The position numbers and the translations under genes were made by a program. A DNA stretch of 64,000 nt from Euryarchaeota archaeon UBA88 (GTDB lineage: Archaea > Thermoplasmatota > Poseidoniia > Poseidoniales > Poseidoniaceae), in the NCBI GenBank assembly GCA_002499545.1, contig DAME01000025.1, positions 11,143-75,142 of the forward strand, read 5' to 3'. Below the pieces are notes generated by a model. That model made no database searches, was not told the DNA's origin, and was given only the letters and a program-made list of their open reading frames with translations. The stretch's first letter is position 1; each line of letters starts with the position of its first letter. Below, one piece after another: positions 45,208 to 54,201 of the stretch.

Positions 45208-45951
45208 TCACTTACGCGTCATCGCTACAAGCGTACCGCCAAACAGTGGCATGAACGCAATATGATGTGTCGTGTTCGATTTTTCAATCAAACCGATCCA
45301 GTGATTGAATCCATCAACCAAAAGAAGGCCATCAGCATCATCCTCGCCAACATCACCCAAGGGCATATCTGGTTCAACGGTAAACAAGACACCGTTCGGG
45401 GCCATGTAGGGAAGAACCTGTTCTACATATCGGCTACGGATTTCGGACGGCCCGTCCACAATAATTGCATCAGCACCGGAGCGAAGTGGTGGATTACCAA
45501 CTTCAATTCCAGTCGACGACGCAGCCTGCCATGCATTGGTTTCGGCCACCAATGCGTCAACGTTTCCGACAACGATGGTGGTGTATGCTTCAGCATCGTG
45601 GCGAAGCATCAATCGACGAAGTATCACGGCAAATTTAGCTCCATCTTCAACGAGTTGGTACGTTTCAGGCTGAAATCCATCGGTTTGGAAAAGGTCGTAA
45701 ATCCAGGCACTACGGTGCCCAATACCTGCACCAACCTCAATGATGTTTGATGGACGAAGACGACCCAGAGCGTCTCGTAGACGACGCAGGACAGAACTTG
45801 ACCAAGTATTCAATCCCATGTGCTGAAGTTGAATGCCTATGTTAGTCGCTATTTCTGGTTCATCACGGCTTCGAGAGCCATCTGCAGAGAGTAAATGGGC
45901 GAGGACGTTTTCTTTTCCGACCTCTCCATCGCCTCCTTGTTCTTGCGACAT
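45208..45951 (-). CDS. Class I SAM-dependent methyltransferase, O-methyltransferase-like
   Basis: The 247-aa product has the SAM-binding motif I in IIEVGAGIGHRSAWIYDL, an acidic motif II region in YQLVEDGAKFAVIL, and the ADAIIVDGPSEIRSRYVEQV segment typical of the O-methyltransferase (class 3/YrrM) group. The substrate is unknown. The start at ATG 45951 is supported by GGAGGT 18 bases upstream, which is a long spacing, and by the loss of protein-like sequence further upstream. Its start codon shares CATG with the divergent zinc-finger gene. Confidence 0.8.
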   Translation of the reverse strand: MSQEQGGDGEVGKENVLAHLLSADGSRSRDEPEIATNIGIQLQHMGLNTWSSSVLRRLRDALGRLRPSNIIEVGAGIGHRSAWIYDLFQTDGFQPETYQLVEDGAKFAVILRRLMLRHDAEAYTTIVVGNVDALVAETNAWQAASSTGIEVGNPPLRSGADAIIVDGPSEIRSRYVEQVLPYMAPNGVLFTVEPDMPLGDVGEDDADGLLLVDGFNHWIGLIEKSNTTHHIAFMPLFGGTLVAMTRK

Positions 45952-46828
45952 GGTAACGCCTTTCAGTCGACCTCCTTCAATTCTCTCCCCCGATGATGAG
46001 CCGGTGGCTTCAAACGGGAGAGATACAGCGCCTTCAACGGGGATAGCCGTGGATGAGGATGTCGGAGACGAAGATTTCATCGAAGAGGATGAAATTATTC
46101 TCGATAATGCGGTTGAGTGTCCGGCATGCTTACAAGTGACTGGGCACCAAATTTTACGAGAAAAAGTGAAAGGCAAAGGTATTGACTATTTGGTGAAATG
46201 CGATGAATGTGGGAACGTTCAGACGGTTCACATCCGACCACCTCCCGTCATGAAAATTCCATTTGTCTTGACCGAAGGACCACATTCGTACATGGAGTCA
46301 ATTGAAATTGACGCTGATGAGATGCTTGAATTGGAAGATGTGTTCCGTCATGATGAAAAATTGTGGAGCATTAACCAAATCGAAATGACCACGGGTAAAA
46401 TGGCGAAGAGCGCAGAAGCTGGTTTAATCGCACGGGCTTCGGCACTTCGTGCAGACATGGTTCGAGTGAAAATCACGAAAACTCGCGGTGAAGATTCCAC
46501 CTCTGATGTGTTAGTGGTTCCAGCGGAAACCAAGTACACAGCAGGGTTTCTTATGGATTTGGATAGTGAAACTTGGCGTATTCGTGCTATTCATACGGGA
46601 AATGTACGCACGCTGCGCGGGACAGTCGAAGCGCCAGAAATTAAGCGCATGTATCTCCATGAACCTCCTAATCCTGACTACTTTGAACCTCGAACACCAC
46701 GTGAACGAAGACAAGCGTGGAAAGAAGGCAGACTCGGATACAACCCCGACCCAATTTTACCGAAAGAAATCACAAAGAAAGGTGTTACGCCTACGAATAA
46801 GCGTAAGAAGAAGCGACCGAGAAACTGA
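45950..46828 (+). CDS. HVO_0476-family zinc finger protein
   Basis: Archaeal conserved protein of about 292 aa. After an acidic N-terminal stretch (VDEDVGDEDFIEEDEIILD) it has a Cys4 zinc finger, CPACLQ...CDECGN, then a beta-rich domain with HIRPPPVMKIPFVLTEG and a basic, Lys/Arg-rich tail (PTNKRKKKRPRN) suited to nucleic-acid binding. The role of the family is not established. The start may be ATG 45950 or an internal GTG near 46048, before the acidic stretch; the second choice would leave about 97 bases for a divergent promoter. Confidence 0.82.
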   Translation: MVTPFSRPPSILSPDDEPVASNGRDTAPSTGIAVDEDVGDEDFIEEDEIILDNAVECPACLQVTGHQILREKVKGKGIDYLVKCDECGNVQTVHIRPPPVMKIPFVLTEGPHSYMESIEIDADEMLELEDVFRHDEKLWSINQIEMTTGKMAKSAEAGLIARASALRADMVRVKITKTRGEDSTSDVLVVPAETKYTAGFLMDLDSETWRIRAIHTGNVRTLRGTVEAPEIKRMYLHEPPNPDYFEPRTPRERRQAWKEGRLGYNPDPILPKEITKKGVTPTNKRKKKRPRN

Positions 46829-47806
46829 TCAGGGACGGTTTGTCCAAGGCATCAAGAAGGCTTTTGCAACTTGAGTTCCAATAGTTGGATTTTCTTGGAG
46901 GCGTCGAATACTGTATTCATACCACTTCTCACCATACGGAATGTAAACTCGAGTTCTGTGGCCCTCTTTCGCTAGCTTTCTGCGCATTGGACCCCGAACA
47001 CCGAGAAGCATTTGAAACTCATATCCGGGCCCCTTCGCATCTCTCTTCTCACCAGCATTACTGCGCGGGTCGGCTTTGTCAGGCCCCATCCCGCGCGCTG
47101 TAAGGGCTGATTTTGCATACTCGATCACAGGGATATCGTGACTTGCAATAGCGCAATATGCACCGGATGCCAGCATTTGGTCAATGCATGCATTGGTAGA
47201 ATCAACAATGTCTTGGTAGGCTGAAAATGAAATCTCTTCTGGTTCGAGGTAAATTCCCTTGCATATTCGATAATCTGCAGCAGGACCGAGACTTTGTTCA
47301 AGTTGCATGATGTCTTCGAGAGTACGGAACAGTCTACCTTGCAGTACGGTTCCCACATTGGTCAAACCCATGGCGTGGAGGTCAACTACTGCTTGAATGG
47401 TAGGGGTTGTCACTCGATGGTCTTCCATGTCGAGTCGAACAAACATGTCGTGCTCATTCGCCATTCGCACCAAAGTTTCGATGTTCTCCATTCCCTTCTT
47501 TTCGTCGATCAGCAAACCAAAAGCGGTAGGTTTGATCGATAGGTTTGCGTCAAGACCGTTTTCGGTAATCGCCGACAAGACAGCGACGTACTCGTCAAGA
47601 AAATACTGAGCTTCATCCAGCGTAGTTATTTCTTCTCCGAGTACATCGACAGTGAAGCAGGCACCCTCTTTGGAAAGTCGGTGCATGATTTTGACAGCAT
47701 CCTGAATCGTACTACCTGCAACATAGCGCCTCGAGACCCAACCCACAAACCATCGAGGCATACGGATGGTCATGGCTACGATAGACTTCGAAAACCAGCT
47801 TACCAT
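46829..47806 (-). CDS. putA: Proline dehydrogenase
   Basis: FAD enzyme of about 325 aa that oxidises proline to pyrroline-5-carboxylate and feeds electrons to the membrane quinone pool. Family features are the TIM-barrel segments LSIKPTAFGLLID, MFVRLDMEDHRVTTPT, VGTVLQGRLFRTLEDI, YRICKGIYLEPEEI, IASHD and the C-terminal YIPYGEKWYEYSIRRLQENP, where the paired Arg bind the substrate carboxylate. It is the stand-alone form; the second enzyme (P5C dehydrogenase) is not in the window. I start at ATG 47806, 49 bases after dtdA; a longer start at 47890 would overlap dtdA. The stop codon abuts that of the zinc-finger gene. Confidence 0.9.
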   Translation of the reverse strand: MVSWFSKSIVAMTIRMPRWFVGWVSRRYVAGSTIQDAVKIMHRLSKEGACFTVDVLGEEITTLDEAQYFLDEYVAVLSAITENGLDANLSIKPTAFGLLIDEKKGMENIETLVRMANEHDMFVRLDMEDHRVTTPTIQAVVDLHAMGLTNVGTVLQGRLFRTLEDIMQLEQSLGPAADYRICKGIYLEPEEISFSAYQDIVDSTNACIDQMLASGAYCAIASHDIPVIEYAKSALTARGMGPDKADPRSNAGEKRDAKGPGYEFQMLLGVRGPMRRKLAKEGHRTRVYIPYGEKWYEYSIRRLQENPTIGTQVAKAFLMPWTNRP

Positions 47807-47855
47807 AGAGGCACCGATTGCCTGCCACCGGTGGAGCCTCTTGAGGCTTGTCACT

Positions 47856-48836
47856 TCAAGGGCTGGCTTTGATTGATTCCAGTAACGCAATGATTGACTT
47901 CGAAGTGAGCAGCGGGGCGTTCAATGATGAAAGATGGTTTCGAATAGCCTGTCTCTGCCATCCTTTGAAGGCTTTTTTATCCATAGAAAAGACAATTTTA
48001 CCTCCAGGATAGGCGGCTTTGGTCGAAGAAAAAGCGGCATTAATCGATTGTTTCCAATTACCACCAGGTTCTGAGTTTTCTTCAACTGGTTGTTCAAACG
48101 GTAAGGCATATGTTGCTAACATGTGACCAATTCGCAATCCGTGGTGTACTCCCAAGAGGTTTGCACGTGGTGCATAATGGCCACCTCCCAATGTGATGAG
48201 AACTGGAGTTCCTGCGTCGCGGTGCTCGTCCCATGAACCAATACCTGACCCGCCATCCAAACCGATTCCACGATGAATAATATTCGCAAGCAATTTCGCA
48301 GCACCGAAATGACCCCAAGTGTCGGATGTTGAGCCAACTTCGATGAACAATGATGGAACGGTGACCCAAGGTCCATGGTGAGTGACTTCAAGAGAAATAT
48401 CGAACGGTTCTCCCAAATCTGTGTCGCTATGAACTCGAATCAATTCTTGCCACCATGAAGCCAAACGAGGTGATGGTGGAGGTGCATCACCAGATTTCCC
48501 CCCATAGGGTGATGTCGATTCCCTGTCGAGATGGGGCACTCCAATTGGATGAAGCGTGAGAGAGGGGCGACCACTGACTGCTGAATGGCGTGATGGAAAG
48601 ATGATTTCGCTCACCGATTCTCCGGTGGCCTTCTTCCAGCGTTGTGCAAGGAAATCCTGTGACAATATATTCCCAGGTAGAATCCACATACGTGCATCAA
48701 GGTTTGAAAAAGCAGGATACCCCTCAACCATACCTTGCGATGTCCATCCACCGATTTCTTGAAGCGCATCGGCTTGGTTTGTCGATGCTATATCGCTTCC
48801 GTTTACAGCAATGAGTACCACAGTCTGCCCGACCAT
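47856..48836 (-). CDS. dtdA: D-aminoacyl-tRNA deacylase, archaeal type (DtdA/DTD2)
   Basis: Removes D-amino acids wrongly attached to tRNA; archaeal and plant DTD2 also clear aldehyde-modified aminoacyl-tRNA. The 326-aa protein shows SRHSAVSGRPSLTLHPIG, the metal/active-site His pair in LEVTHHGPWV, FIEVGSTSDTW, and the family motif LGGGHYAPR. Length is a little above the usual 270-280 aa because of an insert near residues 110-125 (GGKSGDAPPPSPR). It is divergent from the 309-aa gene with about 75 bases between. Confidence 0.93.
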   Translation of the reverse strand: MVGQTVVLIAVNGSDIASTNQADALQEIGGWTSQGMVEGYPAFSNLDARMWILPGNILSQDFLAQRWKKATGESVSEIIFPSRHSAVSGRPSLTLHPIGVPHLDRESTSPYGGKSGDAPPPSPRLASWWQELIRVHSDTDLGEPFDISLEVTHHGPWVTVPSLFIEVGSTSDTWGHFGAAKLLANIIHRGIGLDGGSGIGSWDEHRDAGTPVLITLGGGHYAPRANLLGVHHGLRIGHMLATYALPFEQPVEENSEPGGNWKQSINAAFSSTKAAYPGGKIVFSMDKKAFKGWQRQAIRNHLSSLNAPLLTSKSIIALLESIKASP

Positions 48837-48911
48837 GCTTCATTGAGAGGCGCTCAACTTTTGATACCTCCTCATGCAAGAATTGACATGCAACGGGCAC
48901 GAGGAGTACGC

Positions 48912-49841
48912 ATGACCGGAGAGGTGCCCGATGCGCTTTCATTCCACCCCTCGGTGATTCATCACTGGGATGGAGGATACATCGGTATTGGAATCGACGG
49001 TGAATTGGTGAAATTATCCTCCGATCTCGTCGTTGAAGGTCCCGTTGTAAAGCCATTTCCTACACCTATACATTCCTCTACTGTTCTCGGTGAACAACTC
49101 ATCTTAACCTGGGTTGACCATGAATTGTTGCTCGCACGAATGTCCTCGATTGATTTGAATTCAAAGTTGCAAAACGGACCTGACCGTGGAGAACTTCGAA
49201 CTCGTCGAGAAGTGAATGTGGCACTGCATCCAGCAGGAACCGTGTGGTCGCATGTCTTGGACTCTGAGCCGTTGAGTTTGACGTCGAACAATGAATTCTT
49301 CACATTTGTACTGTGGAGAAAGGGAATCTATTGCATGGGGATGGATGCTGGCGAGCACTGGAGGAAAGAAGAACCAAATTGGCCAGAATTGGGACGGCTT
49401 CCATCTGCACAAACCGTTGTGGCTTCTGCCCTTCAAAATGATGAGTTGACGGTTTGGTCGCGTGGAGGTGGTTTTGCTTCGTACGATGTCAAGACCGGTG
49501 AACTGCGCTCCGCGGGTGTTATCGGGTTTCAAGGAATCTTGCAACAGGTTTACTGCACTGCAAAACACCAGTTGTTGTGCTATGAAAGTGGAGATGTGCT
49601 CTGGGTAGAGGATGGAATTCATCGAGTCCAACAGCGATTCAAGGGCCCAGTTCAGCACGCTCTTTGGAATGAGGGGAAGGATGGGTGGAATATCGCTGGA
49701 TGGAGAGAAGAAGCCATGCTCACAAAAGATAATTGCCTCCAGCGAACATTGGATGAAATTCCTGTCCAAGTTCTCGAACACAAAGGAAAGCGGCTATTGG
49801 TCCTCAACAATGGTACTTTCATCGAATCAAATTTGTCATGA
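48912..49841 (+). CDS. Protein of unknown function, beta-propeller-like
   Basis: Not recognised by family. The product of about 309 aa is almost all beta by appearance, with repeated short strands and Trp-Asp/Gly turns (HHWDGGYIGIGIDGELVKLSSDL, ELTVWSRGGGFASYDVKTGELRSAGV, LLCYESGDVLWVEDGIHRV), which suggests a WD40- or PQQ-like propeller. No signal peptide is seen. The ATG at 48912 is chosen because GAGGAG lies 5 bases before it; longer readings to 48735 would cross into dtdA on the other strand. It precedes the YHYH surface gene by 74 bases with its own promoter between. Confidence 0.7.
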   Translation: MTGEVPDALSFHPSVIHHWDGGYIGIGIDGELVKLSSDLVVEGPVVKPFPTPIHSSTVLGEQLILTWVDHELLLARMSSIDLNSKLQNGPDRGELRTRREVNVALHPAGTVWSHVLDSEPLSLTSNNEFFTFVLWRKGIYCMGMDAGEHWRKEEPNWPELGRLPSAQTVVASALQNDELTVWSRGGGFASYDVKTGELRSAGVIGFQGILQQVYCTAKHQLLCYESGDVLWVEDGIHRVQQRFKGPVQHALWNEGKDGWNIAGWREEAMLTKDNCLQRTLDEIPVQVLEHKGKRLLVLNNGTFIESNLS

Positions 49842-49857
49842 AATGAATTCAACACAG

Positions 49858-49868
49858 ATATTTAAAAA
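49858..49868 (+). promoter_or_regulatory. TATA box of the YHYH surface protein gene
   Basis: ATATTTAAAAA lies about 50 bases upstream of the ATG at 49916 and just after the preceding stop codon. It is the best TATA match seen on the plus strand and would give a leader of about 25-30 bases. Confidence 0.6.
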
Positions 49869-49915
49869 AGCAGCACAGGTGAAGAACTAAATGCTTCAAG
49901 TGATGAAATTTACTT

Positions 49916-52813
49916 ATGGAAATGAAGGTTGTGCTCTTGAGCGGTGTCCTCGCATTGTTGATGGTGAGCTCAGGATTTCTGATCATAGCCAATGAAACAG
50001 CAAGCGAAGACGATGGAGAAATCGTAGCTCAAGATGAAAACCAGAACGAACCAGTGAACAATGTACCTAGCCTCCTCATCGCTTCACAGTTCACCCACCA
50101 ATGGGACGGAATGAATTCCACAATAAGTGGATTTGTTACCGATGAGCAGAGTAGTTCTTGCTACGTCATCGTCATGCTTCTAGATTCAACAAGCCTCGCC
50201 CAGGTTGGCGAAACTTTCAATGTGACACCAGACCAAAGCGGTGCATGGTCCATGGCCACACCGTTCTCGAATCCAGGTACTTGGATTGTGCAAGCTCAAG
50301 CCTACGACCAAGAAGGCCAAAGCAGTGATTCTACGATGTCGCAGATAGCCATTGTTGCTCCAGATGAAAGCGATGTTCTGGTATCTTTTCTCTGGGCTCA
50401 ACCATTAGAAAATTCCTCGATTGGAACGCTCCAAGGGCTGATGCTTCACATGTTCCCATCGACATGTTCCGTGGAATACCATCCGCTTGGTCAAAGTCCT
50501 GCCAGATTAATTGTCGGTGATACAAATCAAACCAGTGGCCAATTCACTCTACAGGTGAACACCAGTTACCACAACACAGTTGGAGACCTCATAGCAGATT
50601 GCGGAATGTTTAGTTCCTCATCATCAAGCATACGATTGAACCTTCCCGTACCTCCAGAACCTGAAGGTGATGAAGACAGTGATGGCGTACTCGATGAATC
50701 AGACGAATGTGATAATACGCCACTGGGCGAACCAGTGTATGCGAGCGGCTGCTCAGACTCAGAAACAGACACGGACATGGATGGTGTCATGAATGATAAA
50801 GACCAATGTCCCAACACGCCGACGTCACAAAGCGTGGATGCGAACGGTTGCGCAGACAGTCAGAAAGATACCGACAATGACGGCATCAATAACGTTGCAG
50901 ACATTTGTCCGAACACTCCCGCAGGGGAATCCGTTGATCTCACAGGATGTTCGGAATCGCAAAAAGACGATGACGGTGATGGCGTCACAAATAACCTTGA
51001 TGAATGCCCAAATACACCTGCCGGTGAGACAGTGAATGCTGTAGGATGTTCAACTGCAGCGCCAAGTCCAACACCGATGAAAATTCTCGCACTCCATGGT
51101 GGTGGAGATTCTGCCTCTGGTTTGGCTTCGCAACAAGGAATGCAAGATTTGATGGATGCACTGCCTGAATTTGAGTTCGTTTTCGCCAGCACGCCCGAGA
51201 GTGGAAATGTATGGTACCAAGACCCCCCCGGTGGAAAAGGCGAACCAACCACTGACCCAGACTGGGCAGACCTCGCAATTGCGTATCTCGACCAAAAGGT
51301 GATCGATGATGGTCCATTTTATGGTCTGATTGGCTATTCACAAGGTTCTGCAATGATTCCAGTCTACCTCGCCAACACGGAAAACACGTTCAATAGAGTC
51401 ATGCTGTACAATGGCTACTTACCAACAACGCATCATGGCCTGATGGACTCCATCGATGATGCCGCTCCTTTCTCGACGCCAGCTATGATCTTCTCCGGTG
51501 AAAACGATGGTGCTTTCAAAGACCTCGCCCCTGCCCTCGCCCAGAAGTTCACTGGTTCGCTCGACCTCCACAGTCAAACTGCAGGACATCACCTACCGTA
51601 CGAAAATGACGAGCACTTTGACCAAATACTTACCTTCATTCAAGCGGGAATTGAAACCTACGACCCTGTCGATTCATGGTATTGCCAAGATGGAACAGGC
51701 CCATGGGTCCGTGATGACAATGGAGTCAATGACAACTACAATTCGAACACCAACGGGGTTAGCTCACCAAATGGTGGAGGGTCCGGACCATGGTTCAAAT
51801 GCATAATCTCTGTGACCTCCACATCAACGAGTATGACCGCTACGGCCAATGGAATTCCAAACCACAACTGGATTTCGGCATTCGGTCCCGGTGATGAACA
51901 ATCTCACACGTGGCAAATTCCATTGAATCCTGTCAATGATACTACGGGTGGACACAACTCAGCGAATTGTCCAGCATCAAATGGACGCTGGGAATGCGCT
52001 GCTGACCGTGGCCAAATCGCAGTTGCGAGCAATGGTGTGCCGATTTTTGGTCCTGAAGAAGGGCCTGGTGGTGATGCTGTTGCCCTTGATTTCTTTTACT
52101 TTACAGAAGACCGACAACCGATTGATTTAGGCTACTGTGGCGCTCATGCCGGACCGACTGGAGTTCACTACCACTGGGACGCAATGTGTCAATATTGGGT
52201 TCCTGAAAATGGACAGACAATGGTTGATTATGATTGGTCACTCATAGACTCAAATCAACACTCACCGATCATTGGATGGTCCTTTGACGGATATCCAATT
52301 TATGGGATGTACACGTGGAATGAAAACGGTGTTGTCCAGGGAATGAAATCGTCGTATGAGATTGATAGAACCAGCGATGGAGGTGACCAGGGTTACAACG
52401 GCATTGATGATTGGACTTACGTTGATGGAATGGGAGACCTTGATGAATGCAATGGAAGGTTTGGAGCGACACCCGAATACCCAGACGGAACGTATTACTA
52501 TGTATCGACACCATTGAGTGGTTCAACCAAGACTGTCGTCGACACGAATGGAGATACGCAACCAATGATTGGGTTCCCATACTTCCTTCTTTGCTACCAC
52601 GGAATTGCAGACGACTCCAATGCTGGCGGGGGCCAGGGCGGCGGCGGTGGCGGCGGTGGATTTATCGCACAAACAATCTATCAACACATGCCTGAAGTAT
52701 TAGAGGATAATTCCGATGAGCGGTCTGTACTCGCACTACTATCGAACAGCACGTGGGTTTGGGTCATGATGATTGGAACGCTGTACCTCTACAAGCGTAC
52801 TGAAAAGCAATGA
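49916..52813 (+). CDS. Surface protein: calcium repeats, alpha/beta hydrolase and YHYH domain
   Basis: Predicted exported, C-terminally anchored protein of 965 aa. In order: signal peptide (VVLLSGVLALLMVSSGFLII), Ig-like beta region, thrombospondin type 3 repeats at about 253-379 (DSDGVLDESDECDNTP and similar), an FSH1-type serine hydrolase at about 388-582 with ILALHGGGDSASG, nucleophile Ser475 in GYSQGSA, Asp531 in GENDGAF and His558 in AGHHLPYE, then a YHYH domain at about 609-899 (GVHYHWDAMC, SPIIGWSFDGYPIYGMY, EYPDGTYYYVS), a poly-Gly linker (904-917) and a membrane helix near the C terminus. The hydrolase substrate and the YHYH function are unknown. The SCO1-like gene follows after 9 bases. 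Confidence 0.88.
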   Translation: MEMKVVLLSGVLALLMVSSGFLIIANETASEDDGEIVAQDENQNEPVNNVPSLLIASQFTHQWDGMNSTISGFVTDEQSSSCYVIVMLLDSTSLAQVGETFNVTPDQSGAWSMATPFSNPGTWIVQAQAYDQEGQSSDSTMSQIAIVAPDESDVLVSFLWAQPLENSSIGTLQGLMLHMFPSTCSVEYHPLGQSPARLIVGDTNQTSGQFTLQVNTSYHNTVGDLIADCGMFSSSSSSIRLNLPVPPEPEGDEDSDGVLDESDECDNTPLGEPVYASGCSDSETDTDMDGVMNDKDQCPNTPTSQSVDANGCADSQKDTDNDGINNVADICPNTPAGESVDLTGCSESQKDDDGDGVTNNLDECPNTPAGETVNAVGCSTAAPSPTPMKILALHGGGDSASGLASQQGMQDLMDALPEFEFVFASTPESGNVWYQDPPGGKGEPTTDPDWADLAIAYLDQKVIDDGPFYGLIGYSQGSAMIPVYLANTENTFNRVMLYNGYLPTTHHGLMDSIDDAAPFSTPAMIFSGENDGAFKDLAPALAQKFTGSLDLHSQTAGHHLPYENDEHFDQILTFIQAGIETYDPVDSWYCQDGTGPWVRDDNGVNDNYNSNTNGVSSPNGGGSGPWFKCIISVTSTSTSMTATANGIPNHNWISAFGPGDEQSHTWQIPLNPVNDTTGGHNSANCPASNGRWECAADRGQIAVASNGVPIFGPEEGPGGDAVALDFFYFTEDRQPIDLGYCGAHAGPTGVHYHWDAMCQYWVPENGQTMVDYDWSLIDSNQHSPIIGWSFDGYPIYGMYTWNENGVVQGMKSSYEIDRTSDGGDQGYNGIDDWTYVDGMGDLDECNGRFGATPEYPDGTYYYVSTPLSGSTKTVVDTNGDTQPMIGFPYFLLCYHGIADDSNAGGGQGGGGGGGGFIAQTIYQHMPEVLEDNSDERSVLALLSNSTWVWVMMIGTLYLYKRTEKQ

Positions 52814-52822
52814 GGACTCGTT

Positions 52823-53464
52823 GTGTCAATTCGACTCGCACCGTTTGCTGTAGTAGTAATGCTCCTCGTAACAGGATGTGTCACGCCATCAGACCCTGAC
52901 CTCTACCACGGTGTGGATATATTTCCTGCCAAAAAAACACTTCAATTCAACCTCATCGATGATACGAATTCGGAGTTTAATTCCTCATCAATCGAAGGGA
53001 GTGTTTGGGTTGTAGGATTCGTATTCACCAATTGTCCCGACTTTTGTTCTACGGTGACAACGGAGATGAAGGAAATCCAGGATTCGCTCACTGATTGGGA
53101 ACGCAGAAACACCAGTTTCATCTCTATCACGGTTGACCCTTGGCGGGACGGTCCAATGCTGCTCACGCAGTACAAAGAAATCATGAACGTGACGTGGCCA
53201 CACTTAACCACCAATATCGATTCAGAGAACAACCTTTCACGAATCGAAGATGTTTGGACGAATTTTGAAATTGGCTTGGTTCTTACTGAATCACAAAACA
53301 GTACGAGCACATCCGGACGTGGGCATACAGTATACTACAGCATTGAACATACCAATGGTGTCGTACTGGTTGACGCAAATGGTTTCCAGCAGGTTCAGTG
53401 GACTGAAGATAACTGGAACACAACGCTCATTGTTGAAGACGTTCGGATGTTACTGAACGATTGA
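52823..53464 (+). CDS. SCO1/SenC family copper chaperone lipoprotein
   Basis: Thioredoxin-fold protein of 213 aa that delivers copper to, or reduces, the CuA site of cytochrome c oxidase. A lipobox (LLVTGC, Cys19) anchors it outside the membrane. The copper ligands are present: C71-P-D-F-C75 in FTNCPDFCSTV and His168 in GRGHTVYYSI. ISITVDPWRDGP is the family DPERD-like turn. The start is GTG at 52823, 9 bases after the YHYH gene, so both are probably one operon. With ccmE it indicates a cytochrome c/heme-copper oxidase chain elsewhere in the genome. Confidence 0.92.
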   Translation: MSIRLAPFAVVVMLLVTGCVTPSDPDLYHGVDIFPAKKTLQFNLIDDTNSEFNSSSIEGSVWVVGFVFTNCPDFCSTVTTEMKEIQDSLTDWERRNTSFISITVDPWRDGPMLLTQYKEIMNVTWPHLTTNIDSENNLSRIEDVWTNFEIGLVLTESQNSTSTSGRGHTVYYSIEHTNGVVLVDANGFQQVQWTEDNWNTTLIVEDVRMLLND

Positions 53465-53465
53465 A

Positions 53466-53642
53466 TCATTCGATAGGAATTGTGTAGCCACAGCGACCAC
53501 ATGACTTGCGATCTGAGTGCATAGCAAGGAATACGCCTGGCCCACACGTTGGACAGAATTCGGCCTTTCGAACGAGTTTACCATCTTCATCAATGGAGTA
53601 CTTCGACCACTTTGCACTAGCTTTAGGACCGTCGGACATCAT
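53466..53642 (-). CDS. rps27ae: Ribosomal protein eS31 (S27ae)
   Basis: Short 58-aa ribosomal protein of the small subunit. It reads [20 protein letters not shown], then [20 protein letters not shown] and [14 protein letters not shown], with the four zinc Cys (CPTCG and CGRCG) and the [15 protein letters not shown] hallmark. GGAGGTGA lies just upstream inside the eS24 coding end, and the ATGATG start overlaps the eS24 stop (ATGA), so translation is coupled. Met 1 (53642) or Met 2 (53639) may be the true start. Its stop is one base from the convergent SCO1 stop. Confidence 0.95.
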   Translation of the reverse strand: MMSDGPKASAKWSKYSIDEDGKLVRKAEFCPTCGPGVFLAMHSDRKSCGRCGYTIPIE

Positions 53643-53974
53643 TCGTCACCTCCATCGGTTGATTTTTCTCCGGCATCGGCAGGTTTCGCAGATGCTGAAC
53701 GGAATGACTCGTGTCGCTTGTGAATGTATTCGGGCTCAACACGCATTGATTCTGCGTCACCATAGATCAGTGCCATACCGGTGGTCAATGGTTGACCGAA
53801 TCGAGTGTTGCACTCTTTAACGACGATGAAATCCGGATTCGAACCAGGTTCCAAGGTTCGGACCAAGTCCATTACAGCCTTGCGAGAAGGTGTTGCTTGT
53901 CCCGAGTGCTGCCAACTGAAGTTAATTTCTACACGGTTGAGTAATTTGTTTTCTTTTCGTGATACGATATCCAT
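53639..53974 (-). CDS. rps24e: Ribosomal protein eS24
   Basis: Small-subunit protein of 111 aa. [19 protein letters not shown] matches the archaeal eS24 opening, followed by [16 protein letters not shown], then [28 protein letters not shown], the conserved core. The ATG at 53974 follows AAGGAG with 9 bases spacing and so is preferred to the ATG at 53983, which overlaps that site. The C-terminal tail is acidic. The gene lies 13 bases from spt4 in the conserved archaeal cluster. Confidence 0.95.
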   Translation of the reverse strand: MDIVSRKENKLLNRVEINFSWQHSGQATPSRKAVMDLVRTLEPGSNPDFIVVKECNTRFGQPLTTGMALIYGDAESMRVEPEYIHKRHESFRSASAKPADAGEKSTDGGDE

Positions 53975-53987
53975 ACTGTTCATCTCC

Positions 53988-54191
53988 TTATCGGTTACTG
54001 ACTTTGAGGGCGTACTTGCCCGGTCGATCTATTTTCAATCGCTTTGCTATTTCAGAGCGATTTGGACTCATAATGATGACGTATCCTTGATGGTCGGTGG
54101 ATACGTGAGCTGTTGGGCAACGGGAACACATGTCTACGCCGTCTTCGAGGACGAGGTGACAGTCGGAGCATGCAAAAGGAATCTTTACCAT
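53988..54191 (-). CDS. spt4: Transcription elongation factor Spt4 (RpoE2)
   Basis: Zinc protein of 67 aa that pairs with Spt5 to keep RNA polymerase processive. The zinc ligands are in FACSDCHLVLEDGVDMCSRC; the hallmark GYVIIMSPNRSEIAKRLKID and the terminal PGKYALKV follow. A GAGGTG stands 6 bases before the ATG. The gene is 10 bases after rpo7 and in the order rpo7-spt4-eS24-eS31 known from many archaea. Confidence 0.96.
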   Translation of the reverse strand: MVKIPFACSDCHLVLEDGVDMCSRCPTAHVSTDHQGYVIIMSPNRSEIAKRLKIDRPGKYALKVSNR

Positions 54192-54201
54192 TCATACCAC
54201 C

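Noticed and set aside
31425..46831. TGATCA at gene ends as a restriction or regulatory site
   Set aside because: Each is explained by TGA meeting TCA of the opposite stop codon; other junctions use TGATTA or TAATCA.
49161..49781. 206-aa minus-strand reading frame
   Set aside because: It is opposite the 309-aa plus-strand gene, which has a ribosome-binding site and a protein-like composition.
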